A stretch of DNA of 40,580 nt from Bacteroidales bacterium (GCA_017615435.1 JAGAAF010000011.1:1-40580); one strand, 5' to 3'; counted from the first letter of the stretch, positions 23,130 through 33,343 are shown. Notes: a model not told the origin generated them from the sequence alone. A program made the numbers and translations.

Positions 23130-24824
23130 ATGAAGAACACTATCAAATATTTCGCGGCGTTAGCCTGCGTGGCTGCAGTTACAGTATCCTGCAGCAAGGA
23201 CTTCCTTGACCGTGCGCCCGGTGACAACCTCACGGAAGAGGAAATGTTCTCTAAAATCGAGACGGCGGAACAGTATCTTGACAACGCCTATATATACCTG
23301 CCGGATTATCAGTACAATACTGAGGACCTTCAGGGCCGCTACAAACTTGGCGACGCCACGGACGAAGGCGGTTTCCAACAGGGATCCGGATATCAGGCCT
23401 GTCCTTTCGACATCAACCTGGGAAACTGGAACCCTAACCGTATGCCGATGGCCCGTAACTGGAAAGACTACTACGAATGCATCCGCAGATGCAATATGTT
23501 CATTCAGGACTATGACCTCATCCCTGAAGATATGAGCGCCGGCGGAAAGAGCAACCGTAAGGAACGCCTTCTCGGCGAGGCCTATGGTCTGCGTGGCTAC
23601 TTCTATTTCCTGCTCTTCAAGCAGTGGGGCGGGGTGCCGCTGATTACGAAGGTCCTCGATCCGGGTAACGTGGAGTCCATCAAGGGTATACGCAGGGCAA
23701 CTGCGGAGGAGACGCTCCAGCAGGTCCTGGACGATATGGATATGGCAATCCAGTATCTTCCCGTCCGTCACGAAGACGCCAACTTCGGAAGATTTACGTC
23801 CCTTGTCGCCACTGTCGTCAAGTCTCAGGTCAAACTTTACTGGGCCAGCAAATACTGGAATCCGGACAATGATCCCGACCGCTGGGATGACGCGGCTGAG
23901 GCTTGTCGTGAGGCGCTGAAGATGGCGGAAGACAACGGTCACACCCTTGCCCTCAAGTACAGCGATCTGTTCAACAAGACCGGAATAGAAAAAGAGGTCA
24001 TCTGGACGAAGAACTCCGAGCACTATGAGTGCTACTGGTGGGACTTCTATGCAATGCCTCTCGGCTACGGCGCATTTAATGTGGACGGCCCCATCCAGGA
24101 GATGGTGGACGACTTCGAGATGAAGGTGTCCGGTCAAGTCCCCGTGCTCGGTTATGACGAGAATAACAATCAGATTATCAACCCTCTGGCGACCGACTAT
24201 GACCCCGCTCATCCTTGGGATGGCCGTGAAGACAGGTTCTACAGCGTTATTCTTTACAACGGCGCTGAACTCCAGGGAAGAAACATCGACATTTCCGAGA
24301 CCGGTAAGGACAACATCAATATCGGATCCATCATTCGCACCAACTACTTCAATAACAAGTATCTGGATCAAAACCACAACCTTACGACAAACGTTACGTG
24401 GACCTACAGGCGTTTTGCAATTATGCGTACGGGTGAGCTCTACCTGAATTATGCGGAAGCATTGAATGAGGTGGAAGGACCCACCCCTCGCGTGCGCGAG
24501 CTTGTGAATACCATCAGGCGCAGGGCTAACGTAATCGAAATCCCGGCCGGACTCACGAAGGACGAGATGAGGGAAAGGATACGTCACGAGCGTCGTATCG
24601 AACTTTGCTACGAGAACCACCGCTTCTGGGATGTCCGCCGCTGGATGATAGCCGAGGATGTGGACAACAAGACTGTCCACAGGGTAATGGTCGCCGCGGA
24701 CGGCACCATCACCTATCCTGTGTTCCAGCATCGTACATTCGATCCGTCCAAGCACTATCTGTTCCCGATTCCGCAGAGCGAGATAGACAAGAACAGGATG
24801 CTCGAGCAAAATCCAGGATGGTAA
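23130..24824 (+). CDS. SusD-like glycan-binding lipoprotein (copy 1)
   Basis: A 564-residue SusD/RagB-family lipoprotein that caps the SusC channel and binds the glycan. ATG 23130 gives Cys21 in the lipobox (VTVSC) five bases after the SusC stop. Family marks: CSKDFLDRAPGDNL, RCNMFIQDYDLIP, EAYGLRGYFYFLLFKQWGGV in the TPR-like core, AIMRTGELYLNYAEALNE, IRHERRIELCYENHRFWDVR and the closing YLFPIPQSEIDKNRMLEQNP. Many Trp and Tyr in the middle (ECYWWDFYAMPLGYG) could line the sugar site. Copy 2 at 31617-33332 shares long identical stretches. Confidence 0.95.
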   Translation: MKNTIKYFAALACVAAVTVSCSKDFLDRAPGDNLTEEEMFSKIETAEQYLDNAYIYLPDYQYNTEDLQGRYKLGDATDEGGFQQGSGYQACPFDINLGNWNPNRMPMARNWKDYYECIRRCNMFIQDYDLIPEDMSAGGKSNRKERLLGEAYGLRGYFYFLLFKQWGGVPLITKVLDPGNVESIKGIRRATAEETLQQVLDDMDMAIQYLPVRHEDANFGRFTSLVATVVKSQVKLYWASKYWNPDNDPDRWDDAAEACREALKMAEDNGHTLALKYSDLFNKTGIEKEVIWTKNSEHYECYWWDFYAMPLGYGAFNVDGPIQEMVDDFEMKVSGQVPVLGYDENNNQIINPLATDYDPAHPWDGREDRFYSVILYNGAELQGRNIDISETGKDNINIGSIIRTNYFNNKYLDQNHNLTTNVTWTYRRFAIMRTGELYLNYAEALNEVEGPTPRVRELVNTIRRRANVIEIPAGLTKDEMRERIRHERRIELCYENHRFWDVRRWMIAEDVDNKTVHRVMVAADGTITYPVFQHRTFDPSKHYLFPIPQSEIDKNRMLEQNPGW

Positions 24825-24885
24825 TTTTTGTCAGACTAAACGTATTATTACTAACCAATACTTATTAACCACTATTTTTTACACC

Positions 24886-26325
24886 ATGAAAAAAGTAATG
24901 TTATTTGTGAGCGCAATGCTCCTGCTTGCAACTGCAATCGTAAGTTGCGAAGATCCTGAGAAACCCAACGTCCCTGACAACAAGGACGGGGGAGTTCCCA
25001 CTCTTACCATTGCCGCCGATGCTGCATTCAATGCAGAGATGAAGGCGACTGTCACGCTCACCCTTTCCGCAGCCGCCACTCAGGATGTGGAGGTGAAACT
25101 GGCGAAGGGCACAGTGCAGTCGGACAAGAGTGAGATTGCCGCCGACTTCACCAAGAAGGTAGTTATCCCTGTCGGTGAAACAACGAAGACGGTGGAAGTG
25201 TCCGCAGATGCTATGGGACTTGAGAGCGGTGAATACCAGGCCGCAATCAAGGTGGAATCCGCAGAGGGCGCCAAAGTGGCAGATAATGCCGTGGTGTACA
25301 TCAACTACACCTTCGTCTTTACTCCTGCCGTTAATCTCCACGCAGATACTCAGTTCGCTTCCGACAAGACCGCGAAACTGACCGTTGCCCTTGCGAAGGC
25401 CACCACAAAGGATGTGAAAGTGAAACTCGCAACGGATGCCGCATCCACAGCGACTGTGACCTATGACAGCGAGGTGACCGTCCCTGCAGGAGAGACCTCC
25501 AAGGAGATCACCGTAACCGTCACAATCCCTGATGATCTTGCCGCTGGAACTTATGCAGCAATCATCAAGATTGAGAGCGCAGAGAACGGCGAAGTCGGAA
25601 CAAGTTCTTCAGTTACCATCAATCTGACCTATCCTTTCTCCGTGGGAATTACCATTGACGGCGTATTCGATGATTGGAATGATCCCAGCATCGTAACCTG
25701 GACTCTCCCTGATGGAGCAATTTTCGATCAGATCAAGTGTATGAAGCTTGCTGCTGACTCCAAGTTCGTTTATATGTATGTAGAACTTGTCGAGGTTAAC
25801 AACGATGCGGGCGATTATACTCCTTCGGATATCTACATCAATTCCGATGGTGATAACAGCACCGGATGTATTATTGCCTCGATCGACAACAATGGCGGCG
25901 ATCCGTATGTGAATATCCAGCAGTGGACGAACCCTGGTATCGAGTATTATCTTGAGGGTACAATCAACTCTGCAGAGGGTTATGCCGATCTTACAGGATT
26001 GCAGTGGTATCTGAGGTATAACGGCCCTGCCGGCGCATCCTTCTGGAGTGGTTTTGACAATCTTAACGAAATGTTCCAGGGACATCCCGAGAATATGTTC
26101 GCCCAGGGTACTATCGAGGGTACGGAAGGCAAACTTGAGATCCTCTTCAACAGAACTGCTTTCGGTATGACTGGTGAGAAGGCCGCTTTCGGTATGAAAG
26201 TTATGGATGGCTTTAATGGTTGGAGGGCACTCGGTCTTGCTCCTCAGGTAGCATCTCCTAACGCTCCGACATATACTGCCGCCGATGAACTTCTCTATAT
26301 CACTCTTCCTCCTTATGCGGAGTAG
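24886..26325 (+). CDS. SusE-position lipoprotein with two Calx-beta-like domains and a CBM9-like end (copy 1)
   Basis: A 479-residue surface lipoprotein with Cys21 in the lipobox (AIVSC). Two related domains of about 115 residues follow, each with TLTIAADAAF/NLHADTQF openings and the VTVPAGETSKEITVTVTIPD motif of DUF1735/BT_3987-N or Calx-beta-like domains. From about residue 255 the pattern ITIDGVFDDWNDPS starts a CBM9/DOMON-like sugar-binding module. In position and build it corresponds to SusE/SusF surface glycan-binding proteins. The gap to SusD is 61 bases, the largest inside module 1. Its start codon carries the only CATG I found in the whole PUL body. The ATG of the next gene lies inside its 3' end. 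Confidence 0.85.
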   Translation: MKKVMLFVSAMLLLATAIVSCEDPEKPNVPDNKDGGVPTLTIAADAAFNAEMKATVTLTLSAAATQDVEVKLAKGTVQSDKSEIAADFTKKVVIPVGETTKTVEVSADAMGLESGEYQAAIKVESAEGAKVADNAVVYINYTFVFTPAVNLHADTQFASDKTAKLTVALAKATTKDVKVKLATDAASTATVTYDSEVTVPAGETSKEITVTVTIPDDLAAGTYAAIIKIESAENGEVGTSSSVTINLTYPFSVGITIDGVFDDWNDPSIVTWTLPDGAIFDQIKCMKLAADSKFVYMYVELVEVNNDAGDYTPSDIYINSDGDNSTGCIIASIDNNGGDPYVNIQQWTNPGIEYYLEGTINSAEGYADLTGLQWYLRYNGPAGASFWSGFDNLNEMFQGHPENMFAQGTIEGTEGKLEILFNRTAFGMTGEKAAFGMKVMDGFNGWRALGLAPQVASPNAPTYTAADELLYITLPPYAE

Positions 26326-27358
26326 AATATCCTTATTTGTGAGTCTCTTCTTGGGGGCGCTGCTTTGCGGCTGCGCTCCCAAGGAGGCGACTCCTTATTT
26401 CAATCTCAGGGGTGTGGTGCTGGCCTGGGATGATGTAATCCATCCTGAGACCATTGACTGGATGCAGATTATGAAAGAGACCGGGATGAACACAATAAGC
26501 ATCTGCGGTCACGACTATTCCAGCCCTGAATATCTTAAACTTAAGCAACAGTGGATTGACGCGGGCTTTGATTTTGAATATGAGGAGCACGCGATGTCCT
26601 TCCTTCTGCCGCGCGAACTGTTTGCCACCCATCCCGAGTATTTCCGTATGGATGAAAACGGAGAGCGTAAGGCAGACGGAAACGGCTGTCCTTCCTGCCA
26701 GGAAGGCCTGGAGGTGATGATGAGCAATGTGGAGACCTTTGCAAAAGGTCATATGCCCAGCAATCATCGCTACTACACCTGGCTTTTCGACGGAGGTGAC
26801 ATCTGCCACTGCGAGCGGTGCAAAGACCTTTCCGCTTCCGATCAGGGTCTCATCTTCGAGAACCATATAATCAAGGCGCTCAAGGCCTTCGACCCCGAAG
26901 CCAAACTTGCCCATCTTGCATACTACTCCACCACTCCCGCTCCCACCAAAGTGAAGCCTGAGAAGGGGATATTCCTGGAATTCGCTCCTTTTTACCGCAG
27001 TTGGTCGGAGCCCCTTTCCAAGAGGGATGCTATTCGTCCCGGATTGCCGTTCGGCTGGAACCACGGAGACTATATGGATATGCTCAAAGCCAACCTCAAG
27101 TGGTTCGGCACAGAGGATGCGCAGGTGCTGGAGTACTGGATGGACGTTTCTCTGGTGAGCGACTGGAAAAAACCCCAGAAACAACTCACTTTCCACAACG
27201 ACGTTTTCCAGGACGACCTTAAAACCTATGCCTCACTGGGCATCAGAAACATTACCTGCTACGGCGTGTACATAGACGACTATTACACGAAGACTTTCGG
27301 TTTCCCGGAGTTCGTGTATGACTATGGCCGTGGCTTGAGAGATTTTGTCAAGAAATAA
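26315..27358 (+). CDS. DUF4838 lipoprotein, short form (paralogue a)
   Basis: A 347-residue lipoprotein; ATG 26315 overlaps the previous stop by 11 bases and places Cys20 in the lipobox (LLCGC). The body is a DUF4838 domain: WDDVIHPETIDWMQIMKETG, FEYEEH (87-92), FRMDENGER, LFDGGDICHCERC (157-169), FLEFAP (220-225) and AQVLEYWMD (269-277). Conserved acidic residues in FEYEEH, FLEFAP and LEYWMD are candidates for catalysis, and CHCERC may bind a metal. Members of this family in Bacteroides N-glycan loci were reported as GH163 endo-N-acetylglucosaminidases (from memory). The protein is shorter than many DUF4838 proteins and has no extra domain. Confidence 0.82.
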   Translation: MRSRISLFVSLFLGALLCGCAPKEATPYFNLRGVVLAWDDVIHPETIDWMQIMKETGMNTISICGHDYSSPEYLKLKQQWIDAGFDFEYEEHAMSFLLPRELFATHPEYFRMDENGERKADGNGCPSCQEGLEVMMSNVETFAKGHMPSNHRYYTWLFDGGDICHCERCKDLSASDQGLIFENHIIKALKAFDPEAKLAHLAYYSTTPAPTKVKPEKGIFLEFAPFYRSWSEPLSKRDAIRPGLPFGWNHGDYMDMLKANLKWFGTEDAQVLEYWMDVSLVSDWKKPQKQLTFHNDVFQDDLKTYASLGIRNITCYGVYIDDYYTKTFGFPEFVYDYGRGLRDFVKK

Positions 27359-28527
27359 TGAATAGAAACGTAATAGTTACCATCCTTTCGCTGATGCTCA
27401 TCTTTTGCCTAGGCTTCTCCTGCGAGGAGCCGGGCAATAGGGGCTCTGCTATTTCAGGATGGGAACAAATGGGGGAGGATCCGGATGATCCACAGAAGCC
27501 GCAGGAACCGGATGATCCCGAGCCTGACACTCCGGATCCGGACGATCCCTATGCGGACTGCTGGTTCAAGACAAGGGGAATAATTGCCGGATGGGGGGAT
27601 GTCTATGCCCCGTCCAGCCCATACAAGATTGATTATTTGGAGATAGCCAAAGAACACGGTCTCAACACCTTCAGCATCTATGGCCCGGACAGGAACTCGC
27701 AAACCTGGAAAGACTATATGGCTGCGGGGGAAGAAGTGGGGGTAAAATTCGAATTTGAGGAACATATGATGTCGTTCCTCCTTCCTCGCGACCTGTTCTC
27801 CTCTCATCCCGAGTATTTCAGGATGAACAAGGACGGCGTGCGGGTGGAAGACGCAAACGGATGCCCTTCGTCGGAAGGGGCGCTGGAGCAAGTGTATCTC
27901 AACGCCAAACGTCTGGGGCAGAGTTATAAGCCCACCAACCATCATTATTATTTCTGGCTGGATGACGGCGGAGATATCTGTTATTGCCCCAAGTGCAAGG
28001 ATTACTCTGCGTCGGAACAGGCGTTGATGTTCGAAAACAAGATTATCGAGGCCTTGAAGGAACTCGATCCGGATGCAATGCTCGCACACCTGGCTTACAA
28101 TAACACCACCAACGCTCCAAAGAAGGTCAAGCCGGCGGAGGATATTTTCCTCGAATTCGCTCCGTTCCATCGTGACTGGTCTCATCCCCTTTCGGAGACT
28201 TGGGTGGAGGGTAACAGCGGATGGACACACGCCAAATACCTCAGGGCGCTTCAGGAAAACCTGAAGGTATTCCCTAAAGAGACCGCTCAGGTTCTCGAAT
28301 ACTGGATGGACGATTCGCTTTTCAGCGGATGGAATCCCTCCAATCTTAAGCCCGTTCCGTGGAATAATAAAATATTCCAGGACGACCTTAAGACTTATGC
28401 AAAATACGGAATCCGGCACATCACCTGTTATTGTGCCTATGTGGGTCCGTCATACGTCAAGAAGTTCGGTTCTCCGAGCTTCCTTATCGAGTATGCGGAC
28501 GGACTCAGGGATTTCCGAAAAGAATAA
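27358..28527 (+). CDS. DUF4838 lipoprotein, long form with acidic linker (paralogue b)
   Basis: A 389-residue lipoprotein starting inside the stop of paralogue a (TAATG). Cys22 lies in the lipobox (LGFSC). Residues 40-65 form an acidic Asp/Pro/Glu linker that would lift the enzyme domain off the membrane. The DUF4838 domain follows with FEFEEH, FRMNKDGVR, DDGGDICYCPKC, FLEFAP and VLEYWMDDS. Tyr replaces the His of CHC found in the other three paralogues (CYC), but the cysteines remain. It is the last gene of module 1, and 26 bases separate it from SusC copy 2. Confidence 0.82.
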   Translation: MNRNVIVTILSLMLIFCLGFSCEEPGNRGSAISGWEQMGEDPDDPQKPQEPDDPEPDTPDPDDPYADCWFKTRGIIAGWGDVYAPSSPYKIDYLEIAKEHGLNTFSIYGPDRNSQTWKDYMAAGEEVGVKFEFEEHMMSFLLPRDLFSSHPEYFRMNKDGVRVEDANGCPSSEGALEQVYLNAKRLGQSYKPTNHHYYFWLDDGGDICYCPKCKDYSASEQALMFENKIIEALKELDPDAMLAHLAYNNTTNAPKKVKPAEDIFLEFAPFHRDWSHPLSETWVEGNSGWTHAKYLRALQENLKVFPKETAQVLEYWMDDSLFSGWNPSNLKPVPWNNKIFQDDLKTYAKYGIRHITCYCAYVGPSYVKKFGSPSFLIEYADGLRDFRKE

Positions 28528-28553
28528 GATTCTTATTAATAACACTAAATACA

Positions 28554-31500
28554 ATGACCGGAAACAAAACATTAAGAGCGATTCTGGTTTTTCTGTTGCT
28601 TACTGCTGGCTTGAACCTTGGCGCGCAGACAGTGACAGATGTTAAGGGAACCATCACGGATAAGGCGGGCGCTCCCGTCGCCGGAGCGGTCGTGTGGATA
28701 AACGGTACCGAGATTTCTGCCATAAGCGATCCGGGTGGCCATTATTCACTGACCTTCAGCGGCGACTACGACACTATGTCCGTGTCGGTGCTCGGCTACA
28801 AAGCCCAGACGATAAACATCGTACGCGGGAAACAGACGGTGGACATAGTCCTTGAGGACGAGGTCAATGAGCTGGACGAGGTGGTCGTGGTGGGTATGAA
28901 CAACCGCCAGACCAAACGCTCGATCACGGGCGCCGTCTCAATCATTCAGACTCAGGAACTTGTGCAGAGTCCTGTCGCCAACATCTCCAACGCCCTCGCA
29001 GGCAAACTCCCAGGCCTTATGACCGTGCAGTATTCCGGCGAACCGGGCGCAGATGCGGCGACTCTCTACATCAGGGGCTTGGGAACCTACGGAACGAGTA
29101 CGCCTCTGGTGGTCATCGACGGTTTGCCCAGAAACAAGGCCGATCTCGATATGATAGACCCCAATGAAGTGGAGTCGATCACCATCCTGAAGGACGCTGC
29201 ATCTTCATCCTTGTACGGTATCCAGGGCGCGAACGGCGTCGTGGTCCTTACCACCAGAAGGGGCGGCGGGGAAGAGCAGCCGCGTATCTCCGTGAACATC
29301 CAGCAGGCTCTGCAGCAGCCCATCAGGCTTCCGCAGATTATGTCCTCCTACGACCAGGCTCTCTACAACAGGGCCCTGGACTACAACAACGGACAGCCGC
29401 TTACGTACAGCGACGAGGTCATCGAGGCGCTCAGAACGGGGTCCGACCCTTATATGTACCCTAGCACCAACTGGTTTGACGTGGTGCTGAAGAAGCACTC
29501 GTGGCAACAGCAGTACAATGTCAATGTTTCCGGCTCCACCGGCAAAAAATTCAAAGTGAATTACTTCATTTCCGGTAGTTATGTCCGTCAGGGCACTCTC
29601 CTTAACCACGAGGATGAATTCGAGTCCAACTACGGAGTGAAGGCAAAATATGACCGCGTGAATTTCCGCTCCAACCTGGATGTCCAGGTGACAAGGAGGA
29701 TGAACGTGCGTATCGATATGGCTGCCCGCCTGGAGACAAGAGTCGGCCCCAGCCAGAGTTTCTCGTATATCTTTGGCCAGATCACAAACCGTCTCCCCGC
29801 TTCGCAGGCTGTCTTCAATCCTGACGGTTCGCTTGCAGCCGGTTCCGGTCTGGTGAACCCTTCGCACCCGGGCAACCCTTACGGTGTGCTTACTCGAAGC
29901 GGTTACTACAACAACGGCTCCAATGTGCTTTACGGCACAGTGTCGGCGAAATACGATCTTGATTTTCTGCTTAAAGGACTCACTTTGCAGGGCTTCTTCA
30001 GCTTCGAGAACACAGCCAACCTGAACAGATATTGGAGTCAGGAGTTTGAACAGAAATGGTACAGAGGCCTGGACACTGACGGCAACCCCGTGTACCAGGA
30101 TTACACCACAGAAGGACGTCTCGCGGCCAGCACGGGCACTTATGTGGAGCGCTATTCCTACTACGACGTCCGTCTCAACTACGACCGCACGTGGGATCAG
30201 CATCAAGTGAATGCCCAGGTCCTCGCCAACCGGACTTTGAAGAACCTTCAGAGTTCCGAATATATGTATGCCTACCAGGGTATAAGCGCACGTGCGACAT
30301 ACAATTATGCGAAGCGCTATTTCGGAGAATTCAACCTCGGATATAACGGATCGGAAAACTTCCCTCCCGGCAGGAGATACGGCTTGTTCCCGTCCTTCTC
30401 GGTAGGTTGGGTGCTGAGCGACGAGCCTTGGGTGTCTATGCCCGATTGGCTGAAGATACTTAAGATTAGAGGCTCTTACGGAACGGTAGGAAACGACCAA
30501 ATCGGCGGATCCCGATTCCTCTTCATCTCAGAATACGGACCTGGCGGCGGAATGGGATATATGTATTCCAGCGGTTATTATTTCGGCCTTTCCACCAGTG
30601 GAACATCTTCGGCCGGAGGATACAATGAGACCCGCGTAGGAAATGAATATGTCACGTGGGAAGTGTCCCGTAAGATGAATGCAGGTGTGGACGTGTCGCT
30701 TTTCGGCGGCAACAAGCTGAACCTCACGGTGGACTATTTCCGCGAAATGCGAGACAACATCCTTTCCGAGGCGGCAAGCGTGCCGAAGTATGTGGGTATC
30801 GAGACCATCGCTCCCCGTAACTCCGGTAAAGTGTTCAACCACGGTTTCGAGTTCGAGATTCGCTATAACCAGCAGTTCAGCAGGGACTTCTCTATGTTCG
30901 CGAACCTTCAGGGAACGTGGGCCAAGAATAAAGTTCTCGAGAACGACCAGCCGGAGCCTAAGTACGACTATCAGGACCTCCGCGGCTACGAAATCGGTTA
31001 CTCTCTCGGTTATCACGCCATCGGCTTGTTCCAGAGTCAGGATGACATAGATAACAGTCCCACCCAGAACCTGGGTACGAAACTGATCCCGGGAGACATC
31101 AAGTATCAGGATACCAACAAAGACGGTAAAATCGATTCGAATGACCGTATCCCGATTAAATGTTTCTCCGTGCCGGTGTTTACCGGTGGCCTTTCGATGG
31201 GCTTCAACTACAAAAACTTAGACTTCAGCGTGATGCTGAGCGGTGCTCTTGGCAGTACCGCCCGCCTCTGGGTCTACGAATCCAGTATTATCAACCTCAA
31301 GCGCTGGACTCCGTCAAATACGAACGCGATACTGCCGGTGGCGCACAACTCGTCCAACAACAACGAACTCAACGACTTCAACCTTATGAAGACGGATTAT
31401 CTGAAACTTCGCAATGTTGAACTTGGCTACAAAGTCCCCTCCCGCCACCTTAAGAAGGCTGGAATAGACGCTTTACGCATCTATCTCAACGCCCAGAACG

Positions 31501-31616
31501 TGGCTATCTGGGATACGATGTGGCTTAAAGACCGCGACCCTGAAGCGGCGGGAACGGGAACTCTTCCTTACCCCCTGCAGAGGGTAATCAATATGGGCGT
31601 ACGTGTGGACCTCTAA
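28554..31616 (+). CDS. SusC-like TonB-dependent receptor without STN domain (copy 2)
   Basis: A 1020-residue receptor. ATG 28554 starts a signal peptide (LTAGLNLGAQ) followed directly by the carboxypeptidase-regulatory-like domain (VKGTITDKAGAPVAGAVVWI), plug (VGMNNRQTKRSITGAV, ITILKDAASSSLYGIQGANG) and barrel ending in LPYPLQRVINMGVRVDL. It aligns with copy 1 along the plug and barrel with frequent runs of identity, yet synonymous and conservative changes are spread everywhere, so the duplication is not recent. Without an STN domain it cannot signal to FecR itself. The SusD partner begins directly after the stop codon. Confidence 0.95.
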   Translation: MTGNKTLRAILVFLLLTAGLNLGAQTVTDVKGTITDKAGAPVAGAVVWINGTEISAISDPGGHYSLTFSGDYDTMSVSVLGYKAQTINIVRGKQTVDIVLEDEVNELDEVVVVGMNNRQTKRSITGAVSIIQTQELVQSPVANISNALAGKLPGLMTVQYSGEPGADAATLYIRGLGTYGTSTPLVVIDGLPRNKADLDMIDPNEVESITILKDAASSSLYGIQGANGVVVLTTRRGGGEEQPRISVNIQQALQQPIRLPQIMSSYDQALYNRALDYNNGQPLTYSDEVIEALRTGSDPYMYPSTNWFDVVLKKHSWQQQYNVNVSGSTGKKFKVNYFISGSYVRQGTLLNHEDEFESNYGVKAKYDRVNFRSNLDVQVTRRMNVRIDMAARLETRVGPSQSFSYIFGQITNRLPASQAVFNPDGSLAAGSGLVNPSHPGNPYGVLTRSGYYNNGSNVLYGTVSAKYDLDFLLKGLTLQGFFSFENTANLNRYWSQEFEQKWYRGLDTDGNPVYQDYTTEGRLAASTGTYVERYSYYDVRLNYDRTWDQHQVNAQVLANRTLKNLQSSEYMYAYQGISARATYNYAKRYFGEFNLGYNGSENFPPGRRYGLFPSFSVGWVLSDEPWVSMPDWLKILKIRGSYGTVGNDQIGGSRFLFISEYGPGGGMGYMYSSGYYFGLSTSGTSSAGGYNETRVGNEYVTWEVSRKMNAGVDVSLFGGNKLNLTVDYFREMRDNILSEAASVPKYVGIETIAPRNSGKVFNHGFEFEIRYNQQFSRDFSMFANLQGTWAKNKVLENDQPEPKYDYQDLRGYEIGYSLGYHAIGLFQSQDDIDNSPTQNLGTKLIPGDIKYQDTNKDGKIDSNDRIPIKCFSVPVFTGGLSMGFNYKNLDFSVMLSGALGSTARLWVYESSIINLKRWTPSNTNAILPVAHNSSNNNELNDFNLMKTDYLKLRNVELGYKVPSRHLKKAGIDALRIYLNAQNVAIWDTMWLKDRDPEAAGTGTLPYPLQRVINMGVRVDL

Positions 31617-33332
31617 ATGAAGACAACTATGAAAAGAATATACATTTATATGATAATCCTCCTGTTGGGAGCTTGTCTGGTGTCTTGCGAAAAGGATTTC
31701 CTCGATAGGGCGCCCGGTGATAACCTCACCAAGGAGGAACTGTTCTCAAACATTGAGACGGCGGAGAAATATCTCAACAACGCGTATATTTTCCTGCCTG
31801 ATTACCAGTACCCGACCGAAGATCTGACGGGTCGCTACAAACTTGGCGACGCCACGGACGAGGGAGGTTTCCAGCAGGGATACGACTATCAGGCGTGTCC
31901 GTTCGATATCAACATAGGCAGTTGGAGTCCGAACCGAATGCCTATGGAGAGGAACTGGAGCGACTACTACGGATGCATCCGCAGGTGCAATATGTTCATC
32001 GAGAATTATCATCTTGTCCCTGAGGAGATCTCCAACGGAGCTCCTTCCTCGAGGCGTACCAGACTACTCGGCGAAGCATATGCCCTGAGAGGTTACTACT
32101 ACTGGCTGCTCTTCAAACAGTGGGGCGGAGTTCCAATCATCAACAAGGTCCTGGATCCCGGCAACGTGGAATCCACCAAAGGAATCAAGCGCGCCACCGC
32201 GGAAGAGACGCTGGAGCAGGTGATGGACGATATGGAAGAAGCCAAGAAGTACCTCCCCGTCAAGCATAAAGACGGAGATTTCGGGCGTATGACTTCCCTT
32301 ATCTGCACAATCGTTCAGTCTCAGGTGAAACTGTACTGGGCAAGTAAGTTCTGGAATCCGGATAACGATATGGAGCGCTGGGAAGACGCGGCGGACTACT
32401 GCCGTATGGCGTTCAATATGGCTCTCGATAACGGACACCAGTTGTCCCTTACTTATGCTGACCTGTTCAACAAGGTGACTTCTGCTCAGGAGCCCGAGGT
32501 TATCTGGGTGAAGAATTCAGAGCATATGGAATGCCACTGGTGGGATGTGTACGCTTTACCTCTGGGCTACGGCGCATTCAATGTGGACGGACCTCTTCAA
32601 GAGTTCGTGGATTGCTTCGAGATGAAGAATTCCGGAGAGATTCCAGTACTTGGCTACGACGAGAACAACAATCAGATCATCAATCCCCTCGCCACCGACT
32701 ACGATCCTCTTCACCCGTGGGACGGTCGCGAAGACAGGTTCTACTGCGTTATCCTGACGCACGGAATGCAACTGCAGGGACGTGCGATCGACATATCGGA
32801 GAATGGTAAGGACAATCTCAACTACGGCCCCGTGACGAGAACCAACTACTTCAACAAGAAGTATGTTGAACTCAATCACAACCTTTACACGGATGCCGGA
32901 GAAACCTACCGCCGCTTCGCGATAATGCGTACAGCCGAACTCTACCTGAATTATGCGGAGGCCCTTAATGAAACTGAAGGCCCTACCTCCCGCGTGTACG
33001 AACTGGTGAACACCATCAGGCGCAGGGCGAAGGTAAAAGAACTGCCCGAGGGCCTTACCCAGGATCAGATGCGTGAGAGAATCCGTCACGAACGCAAGGT
33101 GGAGTTATGTTTCGAAAACCACCGCTTCTGGGATGTGCGCAGATGGAAGATTGCGGAATACGTCGACGTCGGTCCGGTGCACAAAGTCCATATCGACGAC
33201 GCCGGCCACATCAGTTATCCGGTCTTCCAGAACCGTGTGTTCGATCCCGAGAAGAGTTACCTTTTCCCTATCCCGCAGGGAGAAATAGACAAGAACAGGC
33301 TTCTTGAGCAGAATCCTGGTTGGAATCAGTAA
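31617..33332 (+). CDS. SusD-like glycan-binding lipoprotein (copy 2)
   Basis: A 571-residue SusD/RagB protein whose ATG directly abuts the SusC copy 2 stop. The lipobox is LVSC with Cys24 (the ATG at 31629 is an alternative start). Motifs match copy 1: KDFLDRAPGDNLTKEELFS, RCNMFIENYHLVPEE, EAYALRGYYYWLLFKQWGGV, HMECHWWDVYALPLGYGAFN, NYAEALNETEGPT, IRHERKVELCFENHRFWDVR. Differences cluster in loops, which may reflect a shifted glycan preference. It ends with YLFPIPQGEIDKNRLLEQNP. Confidence 0.95.
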   Translation: MKTTMKRIYIYMIILLLGACLVSCEKDFLDRAPGDNLTKEELFSNIETAEKYLNNAYIFLPDYQYPTEDLTGRYKLGDATDEGGFQQGYDYQACPFDINIGSWSPNRMPMERNWSDYYGCIRRCNMFIENYHLVPEEISNGAPSSRRTRLLGEAYALRGYYYWLLFKQWGGVPIINKVLDPGNVESTKGIKRATAEETLEQVMDDMEEAKKYLPVKHKDGDFGRMTSLICTIVQSQVKLYWASKFWNPDNDMERWEDAADYCRMAFNMALDNGHQLSLTYADLFNKVTSAQEPEVIWVKNSEHMECHWWDVYALPLGYGAFNVDGPLQEFVDCFEMKNSGEIPVLGYDENNNQIINPLATDYDPLHPWDGREDRFYCVILTHGMQLQGRAIDISENGKDNLNYGPVTRTNYFNKKYVELNHNLYTDAGETYRRFAIMRTAELYLNYAEALNETEGPTSRVYELVNTIRRRAKVKELPEGLTQDQMRERIRHERKVELCFENHRFWDVRRWKIAEYVDVGPVHKVHIDDAGHISYPVFQNRVFDPEKSYLFPIPQGEIDKNRLLEQNPGWNQ

Positions 33333-33343
33333 AAACCAATAAT

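Noticed and set aside
21551..23284. A 577-codon open frame antisense to SusC copy 1
   Set aside because: It is a mirror of a strongly supported gene with GC-rich third positions; similar long antisense frames occur opposite SusD and the fumarase gene.
24825..24885. A second promoter before the SusE-like gene copy 1
   Set aside because: GTAATTTTTG is close to TAnnTTTG but has one base too many, so I did not call it.
19793..33332. Assembly error as the cause of the doubled PUL
   Set aside because: The copies differ throughout, one lacks the STN domain, and the DUF4838 linkers are different, so a collapsed or repeated contig is not the explanation.
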